Assembly: GCA_023374045.1 (NCBI GenBank) | Contig: CM041782.1 | Span: forward strand, 182,856,925-182,920,924 | Length of the DNA stretch: 64,000 nucleotides | Origin: Limonium bicolor | Lineage: Eukaryota; Streptophyta; Magnoliopsida; Caryophyllales; Plumbaginaceae | Direction: 5' to 3' | In this document: positions 37,641 through 49,905 of the stretch, piece after piece | Numbering within the stretch: the stretch's first letter is position 1 | Layout of the letters: every line of letters starts with the position of its first letter | Position numbers and translations under genes: made by a program | Notes under the pieces: model-generated | What the model saw: the letters and a program-made list of their open reading frames with translations, nothing else | Databases searched by the model: none | What the model was told of the DNA's origin: nothing

Positions 37641-40600
37641 GACTGAGTTACCGAGCTTAGGAAGTACCAAGTTAGGATTTAAGTACTTTGGGTTAAGGGT
37701 TGAGTGATAGCGTGAGAGATACGCTAGTTAGGTATTACCAGTGTGTACTGGAAACCTACTATATCCTTCCCGTCCTCCACAATCCTGTTTATAGCTTGGG
37801 GAAACAACGCCAGAGAGATGGAAGTCCTCTCATACTCGGAATACCCGATCCGGCTGTTATTAAATACCTCTAAAGGTACGGAGAACCTGTCATACAGTAG
37901 ATCCCGAAAAGTGGGAATCCCGGAGACGGTCTCCATCTGAACAATGTTAACCGCATTTAATAGCGAAGAATGAAGAATCTTGTGTATAGAAGAATGGAAT
38001 TTCCGGCAACCTGGGTCGACATGCTGAGCAGTCGAGAACAACCAGCTTGCAACGCACCAACCGTGCAACAGGCAAGAAGTGGATTAGTGAAACCCGAGAC
38101 GAGTGTCTACGGGACCACAGTTGTTAAATGATACACCAACGGTATACCAACCGACAAAGGAACTACAACGTAGTGCCCAAACAGAGACAAGTCTCAATAA
38201 CCACGACAAATGTGTGGAACGGGCTACGAAGAGGAAACAATACTAAGGAAAGGGGTCTCCAGAATGGGAAACACCCTAGTTAATGATTATCATGTGAATA
38301 CAGCGAGAAGTCGCCAGAGGGTTAATTGTCAAGACTGTGAGATTAAAGTAAGAGCCAACAAGGCCACTGAATGCGGTGCAGATAAAAACAATACCGCAAT
38401 CGGTAAATGTTGAACCGATAAGCCAATTAGCATGACGCACTTGCCATGGCAAGTGCTGCTATAACAGGACTGTTCGGGAAGTTTTAACAAATACGAAGTA
38501 CTTAGTAAAGTACCATGAAGTTAAGTGAGATCATCATAACCGTGGAAGGGCTTGATAGCCTAACCTCTGTAATTGGAAGTACACCAGTCAGCAAGAAGCT
38601 AGACTTGGTTAAGGCAAGAAGGCGTTGTGAAACCATGAGAATTTTTCTTTCAAGCTTAGATTTATTTCAAACTCTTTTCTTTCAAAACCAGATTTTCTTT
38701 CAACCAATACTTCTTTCTAACCTTCTTCTAAACCAAACCAGTAAAACCAAGGGCAGTTGACAAGGATAAACTTTCCCTCGATTAAGTTCGGGAAGCACGG
38801 AATGAATATTGTCACGGGACAATATAAGGGAGTTGACAATAGAATACTTCACCTAGGCGTGTGACGAACACTACGAGTGTACCAACTGTAATGTGGGACG
38901 ACCGTACTCCGATAGGAGCTTGTGGGCCTGACAGACCTGCTTATGGGTTAGTTGGGTAAGTAGTAATGTATCAGTAGGGTACCCCACATATGTATACAAG
39001 TAAAGTCCGGAACACGGGAAGTAGTCGACTCCGTACTACGGTCAGCAGTATAAGTCAAACAAGAGCTAAGGATTACCATGAATGGTAGAAGTAAAGGAAC
39101 CTAGTCAAGTTAATGAGACTAAAAGAATTAGTGAGTTCCTTTCAAGGAAATGTTTAAGAGTCAGGAGGTGCGAAGTGCACTAACTGTAATGTAAAGACAT
39201 CGTATATGTCTTAAGGATCCTCAGGGATAAACATGATAGCTGGAACGGAGACCCAGCCTGTGCATGGCAAGGCAGATGCCTAATGTGGACACATTAGAGT
39301 GCAATGAACGGGATGAAACTCCCAGAATGAGTACTTACACTACCAGGAAATGTTGATCTTCACAGAAGAAGATAATAAGCAAGTTAAGAACGCAAACGGT
39401 GTGGCTAACTGAATATACCAATAAGTGCAAGCCAAAGGTAAGGCATAACTTAGCAACACCCAGGAGCGATCCTTGAAGGGTGTTCGCATCAACGATAGTT
39501 GAACGAGATAACGTGACTAAAACACAAGGGTTGAAACTAACACCCAGTTTAGACATAAGTTGTCAAGAGACGGACTGACAATCCTAAGGGGCATCCCATG
39601 AAAGGAAACGTGATGCAACGACCTTGTCATGGAGCCCAATATGACATCCAAACCATGTAATGTTGTACAGAGAAGTACATGTGTATGGACACCCTATAAT
39701 GAGCGCAGCTCAAGACAATAAGGCTTCTAAGCCACAAACAAGATATGTAATATAAATTTAATCGATTGTAAAAGTTCATGTTATATAAGTAAGTAAAGCG
39801 GATAACGAACCACTACTAAGAGAGTGGGGATACCTCTTAATATTGTGAGACCGCAACAGCGGTAGTTATGTGAACCAAGTTCAAGAATATGTTAAGGATG
39901 GACGATATTATTATTGCGAGAGAGTAGTTAGTTTAAAGTGAAACACCGAGCTAAATAACGCCGGCTTGTGACTCGGGTGATCAACGCTCAAGGAGCATTC
40001 AATAGCCATCCAAGTGAAGGACGAACCAAAATACTAACGATGTAAGTATATGAATGGGAGCTAATATGGCGGTAAAAACCATATAAGTTGATGTTATGCA
40101 ATGAGTAAGAGCACGGTGTGCAGCAAGCGACCGTTGTATAAGTGTTGTTGAATAATAGTGTGGCAGATAAGACCAGTTATGAGTTATACTCAGTGGAGAT
40201 GCAAGGTAAGTGATGTTAAACAGACTGGGCAATAAGCCAGTGGCAGGTACTATGCGATAACGAACTCAGTGTGGATCTCATTGCTAATAAGAGATTTACT
40301 GTCAAGAGTTTACGCCTCTGCACTCTGTATGACTGAGTGTTTTGGTATTGCACTTGCGCGGTAATGATCGAGTGGGATAGCTAGGAATTGGAAACATGTT
40401 AATTGTGGAGGAATAATGTTATAATGGCCGATGCATAGGAAATGTCAAGGCCGCACCAATGAAAGAATACATGTACAAAACCAAATGTGGAGACATGATT
40501 AACAGTAAGTGACTACAGCAGCACTAACTGCCAAATATCGGTATGGAATATACCTCAAGTGTGGGAAATAACCGAGAGAGCACTACACATTAGGTGCTAG

Positions 40601-41115
40601 CTCAATCCTAACCGACAGTAAGTCGGAAGAAACAAGTCAATCATTGTGAGACACATAGCATTATACACAGTAAATTATTAGAGAAGCGGATGGAAAGTTT
40701 TGAAACTCACCGAATTTGCTCACGGTCAGAAATACCATGCATTGGTTGAGAAACCATTGTTACCAAGATAAAGGTGATAAATGAGAGATGTACAATACAG
40801 TAAGAATAACGAATGGGGAAAACTGAGCCCTACAGTTATTAGAGTTTCGCAGCAGAAACTACTGAGCTAGTGATTCAAGTGTTGAATGTGCATGGTGAAC
40901 ATGAGTGAATGGCTAGTTATTAATGCCTAGAAGCCTCACAGGCCAGAATCGAAACCAGCTAAGAGTTTAAACAAACTCCAATGAGAATTCTTGGTTTAGG
41001 GACTAAACCGCCAATATGGTTAAGATCCTCTAACCAGAACACATTGTATAACAGACCGCGTAGAAGTTAAAACACTTCACGACGGCAGAACATTTTAAGC
41101 CAATGTTCAGTGACT

Positions 41116-41150
41116 GATTACGTGGGCGTAATCCCTTTTAAGGGGGGTAG
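41116..41150 (+). promoter_or_regulatory. Internal hairpin plus second polypurine tract (element G)
   Basis: GATTACG, TGGG loop and CGTAATC at 41116-41133, then TTTTAAGGGGGGTAG at 41136-41150, about 1.35 kb before the 3' LTR. Confidence 0.6.
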
Positions 41151-42484
41151 AGCGCAAAACCACTTAGTGTGTATTACCGTACAAGTGTACATAGTGTATG
41201 TGACCTATATTGTACATAGCACAAAGTAATTGTTTTGATGATTGGTGAGTGTGTTACGTAAACATACACATTCATTCATGGTTTAATTGTGGTAGTTGCG
41301 CACAAGAGATGCGAATACCATTGTGATAAGTATGTTTATTTGTTAACAGTTGTGTGTGATAGTACAAGTGTGGGGAGTAGAGAAAATCCCAGGGAACTAA
41401 AACCCCGACATTATATGTTCATATGACACTAAATGTGAAACTGTGTGTTGTATTTTGATAAAGTATATGTATATATGTAATATAGTGATTCATGAAAGGG
41501 TATGAAACCGACATAGAACCTAGTGAGAATAAGATTCCCTAGGTAACTTGATTAAAAGTGAATGGAAATAACTGATAGACGAAGTTCTATCCCTTGGAGA
41601 TGTTATGATCATGATTAGAATGACTTAAAAGATAGAAAAATGGGATATGCTTGAATTAGTTGTTGTTTGAAATCGAAGTGGGAGGTGAAACTTGATTTCA
41701 TGAGATCAAGGGAAGCTGAACACAAATTGGGGTGGAAGGATAGTTCAACATTGATGCTGATCACATCAGGGTTGGATGATTCTTGAAGCTCCTGTAAGTG
41801 GTCACAATTAACCACGCTAAGAAAAGAAGCAAAGGGCATAAGTTGGACTTGGAGTTGTATGTGTTTTCAAAAAGGATTTTGAATTGGTATTTATAAAACG
41901 TCGATAGATACTTTACATAATTAAAGTTCTCTTACTTAACCTCACAAGGAAAAATTTTAAATTTAAGTGATTGTTTTGATCTCCCAAAGGAACGGGGACG
42001 GAAGGTGTCCATCGCGACCGGGTTCTACAGGATCACAGTGTATATCAAAGATATTTTTTATTGTTATACATGCTATGACATGTTGTGTGGTATGTGTAAT
42101 AAATATTATTTTGACCTTGAGTTCCAAAAGTGTATGTTATTAAGACCTATGAGTCTAAATGTGTTGTGTTACATAGACCTATGTTTCTAAAGGCTGTTAT
42201 GTTATCAAGACCTATGGGTCTAAATATTGTTATGTTACCTAGACCCAAGAGTCTAAGGGTTGTTTTGTATGTGCAAATGTTGTTAAGATACCCGGACCAT
42301 TGAGTCCGAGGTTATCGTGTGAGTATGTTATGTTATGTATGGATGTGAATGTGTTACCCGGACCATTAAGTCCGAGGGTGTGATGTAAAGTGTGTTGGGT
42401 TATGAAAGTTTTATTTTAATAAGTAATCCCTGTATTCTAATCCAATGATGTGTGGGAAGTGTGAACTTCGAGGACGAAGTTCTT

Positions 42485-42499
42485 TTAAGGGGGGTAGAT
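42485..42499 (+). other. 3' polypurine tract of element G
   Basis: TTAAGGGGGGTAGAT abuts the right LTR. Confidence 0.88.
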
Positions 42500-44898
42500 T
42501 GAAATACCCCAAACCTTAATGTATTGTTTAAATACTAAACTATGATATTTAAAGGCTAAAAAGTGCCTTAGAAACATCAGTGTACAATTTAAACCATAGT
42601 AAAACACAATAAAGCACTAAGACACAGCTTGAGCAAAAACATGCTCTAAGCTTGGAGTGAACTTGGTTAGGACCCAAAGAACCTACCAAGACTAAATAAT
42701 AGTCAATTATGATTTAATAAGGCTAATTATGTCCTTAGGAAACCTTGGTAGACAATTAAACCAAACAAAACACAAATAAATACCTTAAAGTCAATATCGG
42801 CAAAATGTGCTCTAAGCTTGGGATAAATTTGTATAAGACCTAAAGGTCATACATATACCTTATAAATATGTTAATGAACATATAAAACCAATTACCAAAT
42901 AAAACCAAGCTTGAAAACAAGTTAAAACACAAAATGTGCTTTAAGGAGCCTTAAAGCACATTTTTGAAAAATTGTCTTGTAAATGAGTTTTGAATGGCTA
43001 AATGTCCATCATTACTCTTTAATTAACATGTCTACTACTTAGTATCACATTTGGAAGTCTAAATCAATGGGAAATCAAAAGTTTCACAAGAATGTGCCTT
43101 GTTTTTGTGAATAGTAACAAAAAATGCTAGTTTATGACTTAAGTCAATATAAGTAAGTTAATTGGTCAACAGAGACCAAACTACCCCTAAGTATATGATG
43201 GGGGCCGGTTTTTCATGTGTGACTCACCACACTTGACCAATCAAATAACTAAGGAAAGTAATAAAGCAAAAGAACTATTTGCTTTTAAACATAAATATCT
43301 TAATAAAGTGTACCCTCTCACCTCATTCTCTTATTCTCCTTCACTCACCATCGATTTCTTCATCTTCTCCCAAGCTCCATCGGTTTTGCTACAGCAAACC
43401 ACACCATCTCCAACTTCCATAGCTTGTAACTCCTAGCACCATGATCCAAATTCAATTCTAAAACCATACTTGTCTTAGTTAGGCAAAGCTCTACATTTCT
43501 ATCTTTTCAAATCTTCAAAAGCCTCATTTCGGTGCCATGGAGATTCACCATGTAAGGAGCTTGAGTCTATATTTTTGTGCCTTGTTGATCACCTTTGCTA
43601 CAAGGTAAGGAAAAGCCAAAGAAAACTTCATATCCTTCACTTTTGTTGTTGACTGAAAATTCACCATGTAATGGTGTTTTCTCTTGCTCATTCATAGCTC
43701 ATTCCAATCATTCATGGTCGTGGTGGGAACCTCTCTTGTTACATATTCAAGTTCTCTTTCAAATTCAAAGGTAAATATCATCTTAGTGAATTAAAACACT
43801 TATGTTAAACTAGGGTTTGTATATGAGTTTAAGTGTGAATTCTTAAGCTCATTACCCTTATATGTGTATTGATTAGAAAGTTGACAAGTGATCAAACTCC
43901 TTGCTGATTTTCAGCTCTAGGAAACAAGAAAGAAGTTTGAGAGGAAAAGAGGTAAACAAACTATCTCAATGTAGTTAAAATGCCTTAGGAAAAATGAGCT
44001 TGAATTGCTTAATAAAATACCTAAGGAGCCAATGGTGAATGACCTAGTAAAATGCTCTCAAGGAAACTATTAAAGGGAATATGTGTTGTTGTATGTAATC
44101 GCAGGTCAAAGGCATTATTTATGTGGGAAATTCAGTGTTTAAGGTTTATGTTATTTAAGGGCCTAAGAGCCAAGTTATTTAAGGACCTAAGTGTCAAGCA
44201 ATTTAAGTTTATGCACTATATTGTGATGTAATGTAGTTTAAGGATTTAGATGTGTGTAAAGAACATTCTTTGTGAAGGTGAGTGTCTTGGATGGTTAAAG
44301 GAGGAAAAACAATATGTTTGTGTGTAAGGAATGTGTATTAAGTGATTAAGTGTTTTTGGTTGTGAAAGGGTGAAAACCTAAGTGTTTGTGTGTGAGAATA
44401 CCCTTGATGGATTTTAGGTGTTCTTGAATGTCTAATGGTGAAAGCTATGTGCTAGAAGAACCCATGTCAAAATTTAGATAATGTATAAGAAGTTTTAAGT
44501 GTTTAAAATGAGTTTTGGTGAGTTTGGAAGTGTTGAGAATGGTTAAGTGTTTTACTAAGGAAAGAAAGGTGCATTAAGGTGTTTTAGAAGGCAAAAAGGA
44601 TTTAGGCCTTATCTTGGAAGTTCTAGAAATCCAATGGGTGTTTTGGGATGTACTAAAGTCTTGGAGGAGTTTGTTAAGGTTTAGGTAATGTTGATGTACA
44701 AGGAGGAAATGATGTTTAGGTAAGGAAGATGTTTGAACTTGTGAAGAAAATTCTTGGAAGGACATGAAGTATTTTTGGTGGGCTAAATATAGTGTGGGAA
44801 CATGCTATAAACCTAAGGGGGGAAGTATTATGGGTATTGAGCATTTGGGCAAGAAATGAGAAGGTGTTTAAAGGTATAGAAAATGGAGTTTTGGGCAC

Positions 44899-45148
44899 GT
44901 CCGAACTACCGTCCGAACATGGACGTTCGGACATGCCCTGTGGCGCGTAAGTTTCTATGGCCTCGACCAGTGTCCGAACTACCGTCCGAATTTGGAAGTT
45001 CGGACACACCTATTTCTACATTCTGTTTTGGCCTCGAATAGCGTCCGAACTTGGGAAGCTCGGACGCATGTTCGGATAGTCGTCTGTTTACACCCATTTG
45101 AGCCTCGAACAGTGTCCGAACTTGGGATGTCCGGACACAAGTTCGGAC
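44899..45148 (+). repeat. Hairpin array G, right LTR (4 units)
   Basis: Units at 44899-44932, 44972-45005, 45043-45077 and 45114-45148 correspond one to one with the left LTR. Differences are single bases, for example GTCCGAAC here against GTCTGAAC at 35642. Confidence 0.93.
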
Positions 45149-46903
45149 AAGGCACTGTATGGACCAAAAACATTGTTAAGGTTATTGGATGATGGGGATT
45201 ATTAAGTAATGATGTTATAAGATTGTTAAGGACATGTTAAGTGAGTTATAATGACAATTTAAGTGGGGGAAAAGTTGTATTAAAATGTAAAAGTAAAATA
45301 AGTTAAAATGTGAAGTTATTTAACTAATTAACGGGGATAAGTTATGAGCGTTAGACTTTAAACAAACATGTTACCCCCAATGTTAATCAAAGCAACTTTA
45401 ATGTTACAAGCTGTTTGAGAATTGCTCGAGGAACATAAGTGGAGATGATAGAGTGGACTCCGGTGACAGGTATGGTTTTCTTGCAACCTGTGTCCTACCG
45501 GATTACACCGGCTTGTATGCCAACGTGTTTTTCTGTATGTTTGCCACGTTATAAGATAAATCATGAAACGAGTTTACAGTCATTATTGGTTTTGTGTGTT
45601 TACGTGCCGATACCGGTAACCTCGAATGCGCATGAAAGGCTAGTTAACCACTATTAGGTAAACGTAAGAGAACGGTATCCGGTAATAACGTTTCCAACCT
45701 AAGGAACGTTCTAACCACGGCTATGCGTGAGTTAGTCATGTGATGTTTGTGTGTGATGTTTGTGTGTGAATGTATGACTCTCTCTTCCCTTGTGTGTGTC
45801 TAACAATACTTAACCCAATGTTTGTGATTGTTTATTAAGTTCAATGTTGAACTTCTAACAAGTGCTAACGGGGGAAGTGAGAAGTCCGGTCTGTTCCGGC
45901 CACGCGTGTGAGTATGGGAGTCGATGTCATAACCGGTTCGATTCTCTTTGTATGTTGTGGTTGTTTTCCAATTTGGTTTCCAACCTTCCCTTTAGCTTAA
46001 CCAAGGCTATTTTACTGACTCACGTCGCGCCACAGGGGCATACTATGTTTATGTTTGTTCAGTGTGCTTGGATCACTATATCCGAGGCATCTTGTGTTAA
46101 GTTATCCGCTCATTTAACGAGGCGGTAACGAGTTATGTAACGAGCTTATCATGAGACTGGCAACATTCTCTAGGCTACAAGTGAACTGACTATGTTTGGG
46201 CCAGTTCGTAAAGGGAACCGTTCTCGTTATGTTACGTATTATTGTTGTGCTGCAATTCTTATTGCGATGTGATGCGATATGTTGTTAAGATGTGGAGTAT
46301 GTGGATTATGGATATGAATGCCAGTTTATTGTAAGAGGCGTTTAAGGATAACCCGAATGGTGGGTATGTGTTGTCTATTAAGGAAATAGCTCCGTTAAAG
46401 GAGAAACATGCTAGGGGTTAAAGATCACAATGAGTGATTTGTTAAGTGTAGTTGTATTGGCTGTTTTAATGAGCCTTTGTTGTGCAGTGTAATGTGTTGT
46501 GTATTTGTAGTTTACATGCATGATCCAAAATAATCAACCGCATGCTAAGACGACAATTAGTTGTGTGTGGCCCGGTAGCATGCGGGCTGCGGGATTACCA
46601 TACCAGCAAATGTGCTGAGCCCCTTGGGGGCCACCCTTTCTCTTCTTTTTCCTATTTCAGGTACAAGGAGCTGGAAGCCATTTGAGAGTAGGACGGGGTA
46701 GTCGTTGTACATGGGTATGCATTTAAGTTATATATGTACAGTAGGTGTAGTAAGACCAAAATTGTTATCGGCATTAGTTTGTGAATACTCGGTACAGTTG
46801 GAAGTTATGTGTATGTTCTTGTTGTTAATGGAAAGGGACAGTAATGTGTAGTTGCTCGGGAATCTAGTCCATCAGACCGATACAGTGTATATGTAATAGC
46901 CTT

Positions 46904-46925
46904 GTTAGCCACGTGGGTGGTTAAC
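46904..46925 (+). other. LTR-end stem-loop, element G right LTR
   Basis: Identical to the left copy: GTTAGCCAC and GTGGTTAAC around GTGG. Confidence 0.6.
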
Positions 46926-47017
46926 GGCGTGTAACACCAACGAGTTTAGAAATGTGATGAAGTATGTTTTCCGCTGCAGTTTGTTGTAAGTGTGTTAAAG
47001 TTGGATGGGGTGTTACA

Positions 47018-48111
47018 AATATGATAAGTTTGCGGCTTATCAAGGCCCTACACTTACCTTTTGCCAGTCCTCGAGCAAAACAAGATTAGAAAGGAGTAAT
47101 TACTTATGCACAAAACAGATAGACTTTAGAATGACAATAAGATAAATATTCTCAACTCTCTCACTCTATTTCACAAGTATCACTTAATCTACCTTATCCA
47201 TCAAAACATACTAATGGGTATAAAAATAAAGAATTTTCAAAACAGATCAAAAACCTTTAGGCTATTTTGCATAAGGGGTTTTTGTAAACTCTCCTTTTTC
47301 CGGTTTCCATCATTCAGCTCTATTTTTCAAGAGTTTCTGAATGTGGGCAAGACACTCATCGATGATTTTATATTCAGCCCTATTTTGCAAGGGTTTCTGA
47401 ATCAACCATGATTTTTTTCTGCATTGAAGAACGGGGAATTTAGGAAAAAAAATAAAAGGAAAAACTCTCGTATCTTGCTTTTATTTTGAGGCCCTTTTTT
47501 TTCCAACCTCAAGGACTATAATGGTTTTCTTTTGGAAGAAGATTTTTTTTTCTTTTTTTCTTTTTCTTCTTCTTCTTTCTTTTGCACAAAAACCCTTTTT
47601 AAGATTTTCAACCAAAAGATTTTTCACAATTTGAAAAGGAAAGAAACAAATACCCAGAAGTACATAAAGGAACGAATTAGGAGAAAGATCATATACTCAT
47701 GTTAAATAAAAAGAATAAAAAAGTTAAAGACAGGAATCTACAAGTCATTAGAAAGCTTACCTCTTGAGAGAACAAGCTTTTAGTCATTCCTAATCTTATC
47801 TCAATAAAAAACATGCAAAAAGTTTAGTAAAACATCGATAAAACTCACAACTTATGCATATTATAAATAAAAACTTATTTTTAAGGGGGATCCCTGCCCT
47901 ACACTTGGCAGGAACACTGCCCCTAGTCTTCAAAAGAAACAATAAAATTGAATTTTTGTTTTTGTTTTTTTTTTGTAAGAAACTAAAAACAACTAAAATG
48001 AACGCAATTAAATAACATAAAATTAAAAGAGAAAAATTAATTGATACGATGGACTCCCCTATTTGATAGTGAAGGCGTGAGGAGGAACCGCCCTACACTT
48101 AGCCTTTTAGG
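47018..48111 (-). other. Element E: LTR end, polypurine tract and noncoding 3' region
   Basis: The last 20 bases of the E LTR (to 47042, ending CTTATCA) follow element G. Next on the plus strand is AGGCCCTACACTTA (47043-47056), the complement of a purine-rich tract. Related CCCTACACTT tracts recur at 47897-47906 and 48092-48101. The rest is AT-rich with long T and A runs and no recognisable gene; ORF 47214-47411 has no domain. The gag stop codon is at 48112. Confidence 0.7.
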
Positions 48112-48295
48112 CTATTTGGCATCATTTGAGATCCTGGGTAAGATAGTGACCAAATTCATATGCTCCCGTGGATTGGTTTGCGTTTGGGACGGGAGTTGAC
48201 CTTGCTGTCTTGGTTGCGTCAGAAGTTGCTGTAATTGCAACTGCAACGATTTGTGCTCTTTGCGAATGGTCGAGATCTGGTTGTGAGTGTCCTGG
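48112..48295 (-). pseudogene. gag: Element E gag, C-terminal part
   Basis: This is the end of the gag frame that begins at 62108 and was split by element H. It is Gln- and Leu-rich (an LQLQLQQLL run), like the coiled, Q-rich segment after the zinc-knuckle region in Athila gags. The frame continues without shift across the CCTGG target site when H and one TSD copy are removed. It ends in a stop at 48112-48114, with no protease or RT after it. Confidence 0.8.
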
Positions 48296-49905
48296 TGCAA
48301 ACATGTAAAATTGATCTACTAAAAACTAAATAGATTAATCTAGAAAATAGCAAATCAATAAGTCTCTGTCGTGTTGCAAAAATCCCGGTCACTATAGTAT
48401 AGAAAGTTAAGCAACCAGATATCGAACCGCGACTTGAATAAATAAGCCTAAGTCCTAAGAAAACTGGAAATTCAGGGGGTTGTGAATTGTTTTTGTGATT
48501 GAATTGAATAAATGCAAATCAAAGTTCAAATAAACAATTAATGAAAGTGAATGATGAGTTTGATAAAGTGAGTGGAACTCCGGGTTCGGGTCGTTCTTTA
48601 CTGGTTGAATCTAGTAACATCTACAATTCAATTATGAGAAACGGAAAGGCCAATTCTTTCTATCTCTTCAGTGCTAAATCCTAGTTCATTGAAGAGCTCA
48701 CCTATCAGAACATGTCAACTCTAATCTAGCAGTTGGCAAAACACATATAGGCGGAATAAGCGCGAAGAATTGTTAACGTTTGTAGAAAAGATTATCTATC
48801 CGACTAATCTCTCCCCAAATCCCCAGGTTAATTCGAACTCCCTATTAGTCACCTTGTCTGATCCTAATAGGTTTCGCAGAACAACTCTATAAACTCGCGA
48901 AATTAATAGAGAAGATGAATGATAATCATTAACCTGGAAACAATCCGTTACAGTCTCATAATCAAATTGCAGAATTCTTAACTACATTGTATCCATTACG
49001 AACAACCCTACCCCAGAGTTAATCCCTACTAGCCAGACATTGCAAAGAAGTAAATAAATACAATCAACATGGAATTCATCTAAAGGAAGAAAAACCCTCG
49101 AGTTGAACGATTATCCAGAATCAATGGCTGCAGGCGCAAGGTTGAAGATGATGGACTGACTCCCTTCTACTGAAGCTCCTCCTCAATGCTGATCGAATGC
49201 TTGATGAATGGCGATGAAGATGAAGCTGATGCTAATGGTGTGGGTGAATGGAAGGAGCGTAGTTTTTCAGCGTGAGAGTGTTGTGATGTGGTGATAGGTC
49301 ATGAATCCTCTTCCTCTCATCTAATTAGGTCATTAAATAGAGTTTCCTTCCTCTTTCTCCCTTCAAAACGCCGAACTTCTGCTGAACTTTTAGTCGTGTC
49401 CGAACATTGGTCCGACCTTCAATGTTCGGACACAATGCTTTGAGCGCTCCAATTCAGAAATTCGACTTGTGTCCGAACTTGGATGTTCGGACACAAGTTC
49501 GGACATGCACCGTAAGCTAGAACTCCGACTTTTCTCATTGTGAATCTCGACCCATGTCCGAACTTCGATGTCCGGACCGAAGTTCGGACATTTCATCAGG
49601 CACAGCGCACGCACTCTCGACTTGCGTCCGAGCTTGGAAGTTCGGACTCAAGCTCGGACATACCTTCAAAATCCTCTAAATTCACCGTTTTGACTCCAAT
49701 TCGACCCCCGTTTGTTGCATCATTTCCCTTGTGAGTTAATCTACTGTTTCCTCGGCTTTTCTCTGCATTTAACATAGAAAAGGTATCAAGCCTTAACAAA
49801 CAACAAACCGAAGGAAAAACGTAAGATAAGTGTGGAATATTATCAATGCGCGTATAAAAATTAGGCATAAAGACCACTAAAACCGTTCATATCTCACACT
49901 CATCA
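48296..49905 (-). repeat. 3' LTR of element H
   Basis: Plus-strand start TGCAAACATG, end CACTCATCA. It contains the hairpin array 49398-49659 in U3 and a TATA-like CTATTTAATG (minus strand, 49331-49340) about 60 bp downstream of the array. ORFs around 49390-49877 and 48112-48304 that cross LTR borders or the array are not genes. Confidence 0.95.
49398..49659 (-). repeat. Hairpin array H, 3' LTR (4 units)
   Basis: Units at 49398-49431, 49471-49504, 49556-49589 and 49626-49659, all 34 bp. Arms are GTCCGAAC, GTCCGACC, GTCCGAGC and complements GTTCGGAC, GCTCGGAC. The first is 8-4-8-6-8, the others 8-6-8-4-8. Starts are 73, 85 and 70 bp apart. Three units follow a CGAC-containing spacer (TTCGACTTGT, CTCGACCCAT, CTCGACTTGC). 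Confidence 0.93.

Larger units (their letters stand above)
37608..42499 (+). other. Noncoding interior of element G
   Basis: Length 4892 bp, collinear with the interiors of A, C and D. Conserved blocks include 38820-38940, 40300-40380 (the CACTCTGTATGACTGAGTG block), 41116-41150 and 41690-41800. No retroelement motif (gag zinc knuckle, protease DSG/DLG, RT xxDD, integrase) is visible in any frame. Confidence 0.85.
33103..47017 (+). mobile_element. Element G: complete LARD-like retrotransposon, TSD AATAT
   Basis: Both ends are visible: TGAAATACCCC at 33103 and GTGTTACA at 47017, flanked by AATAT at 33098-33102 and 47018-47022. LTRs are 33103-37607 (4505 bp) and 42500-47017 (4518 bp), and by eye differ by about 1-2.5 percent, so the insertion is recent compared with its surroundings. 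PBS, polypurine tract and a 4892-bp interior are present. The interior's longest ORF is about 114 codons, antisense and unrecognised. It is the same subfamily as F and a sister to A-D. It was inserted into the 3' LTR of element E. Confidence 0.95.
42500..47017 (+). repeat. 3' LTR of element G
   Basis: Length 4518 bp, almost identical to 33103-37607. Splice-donor-like CAAGGTAAGG at 43601-43610, acceptor-like AG at 46659-46660, end stem-loop 46904-46925. Confidence 0.94.
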
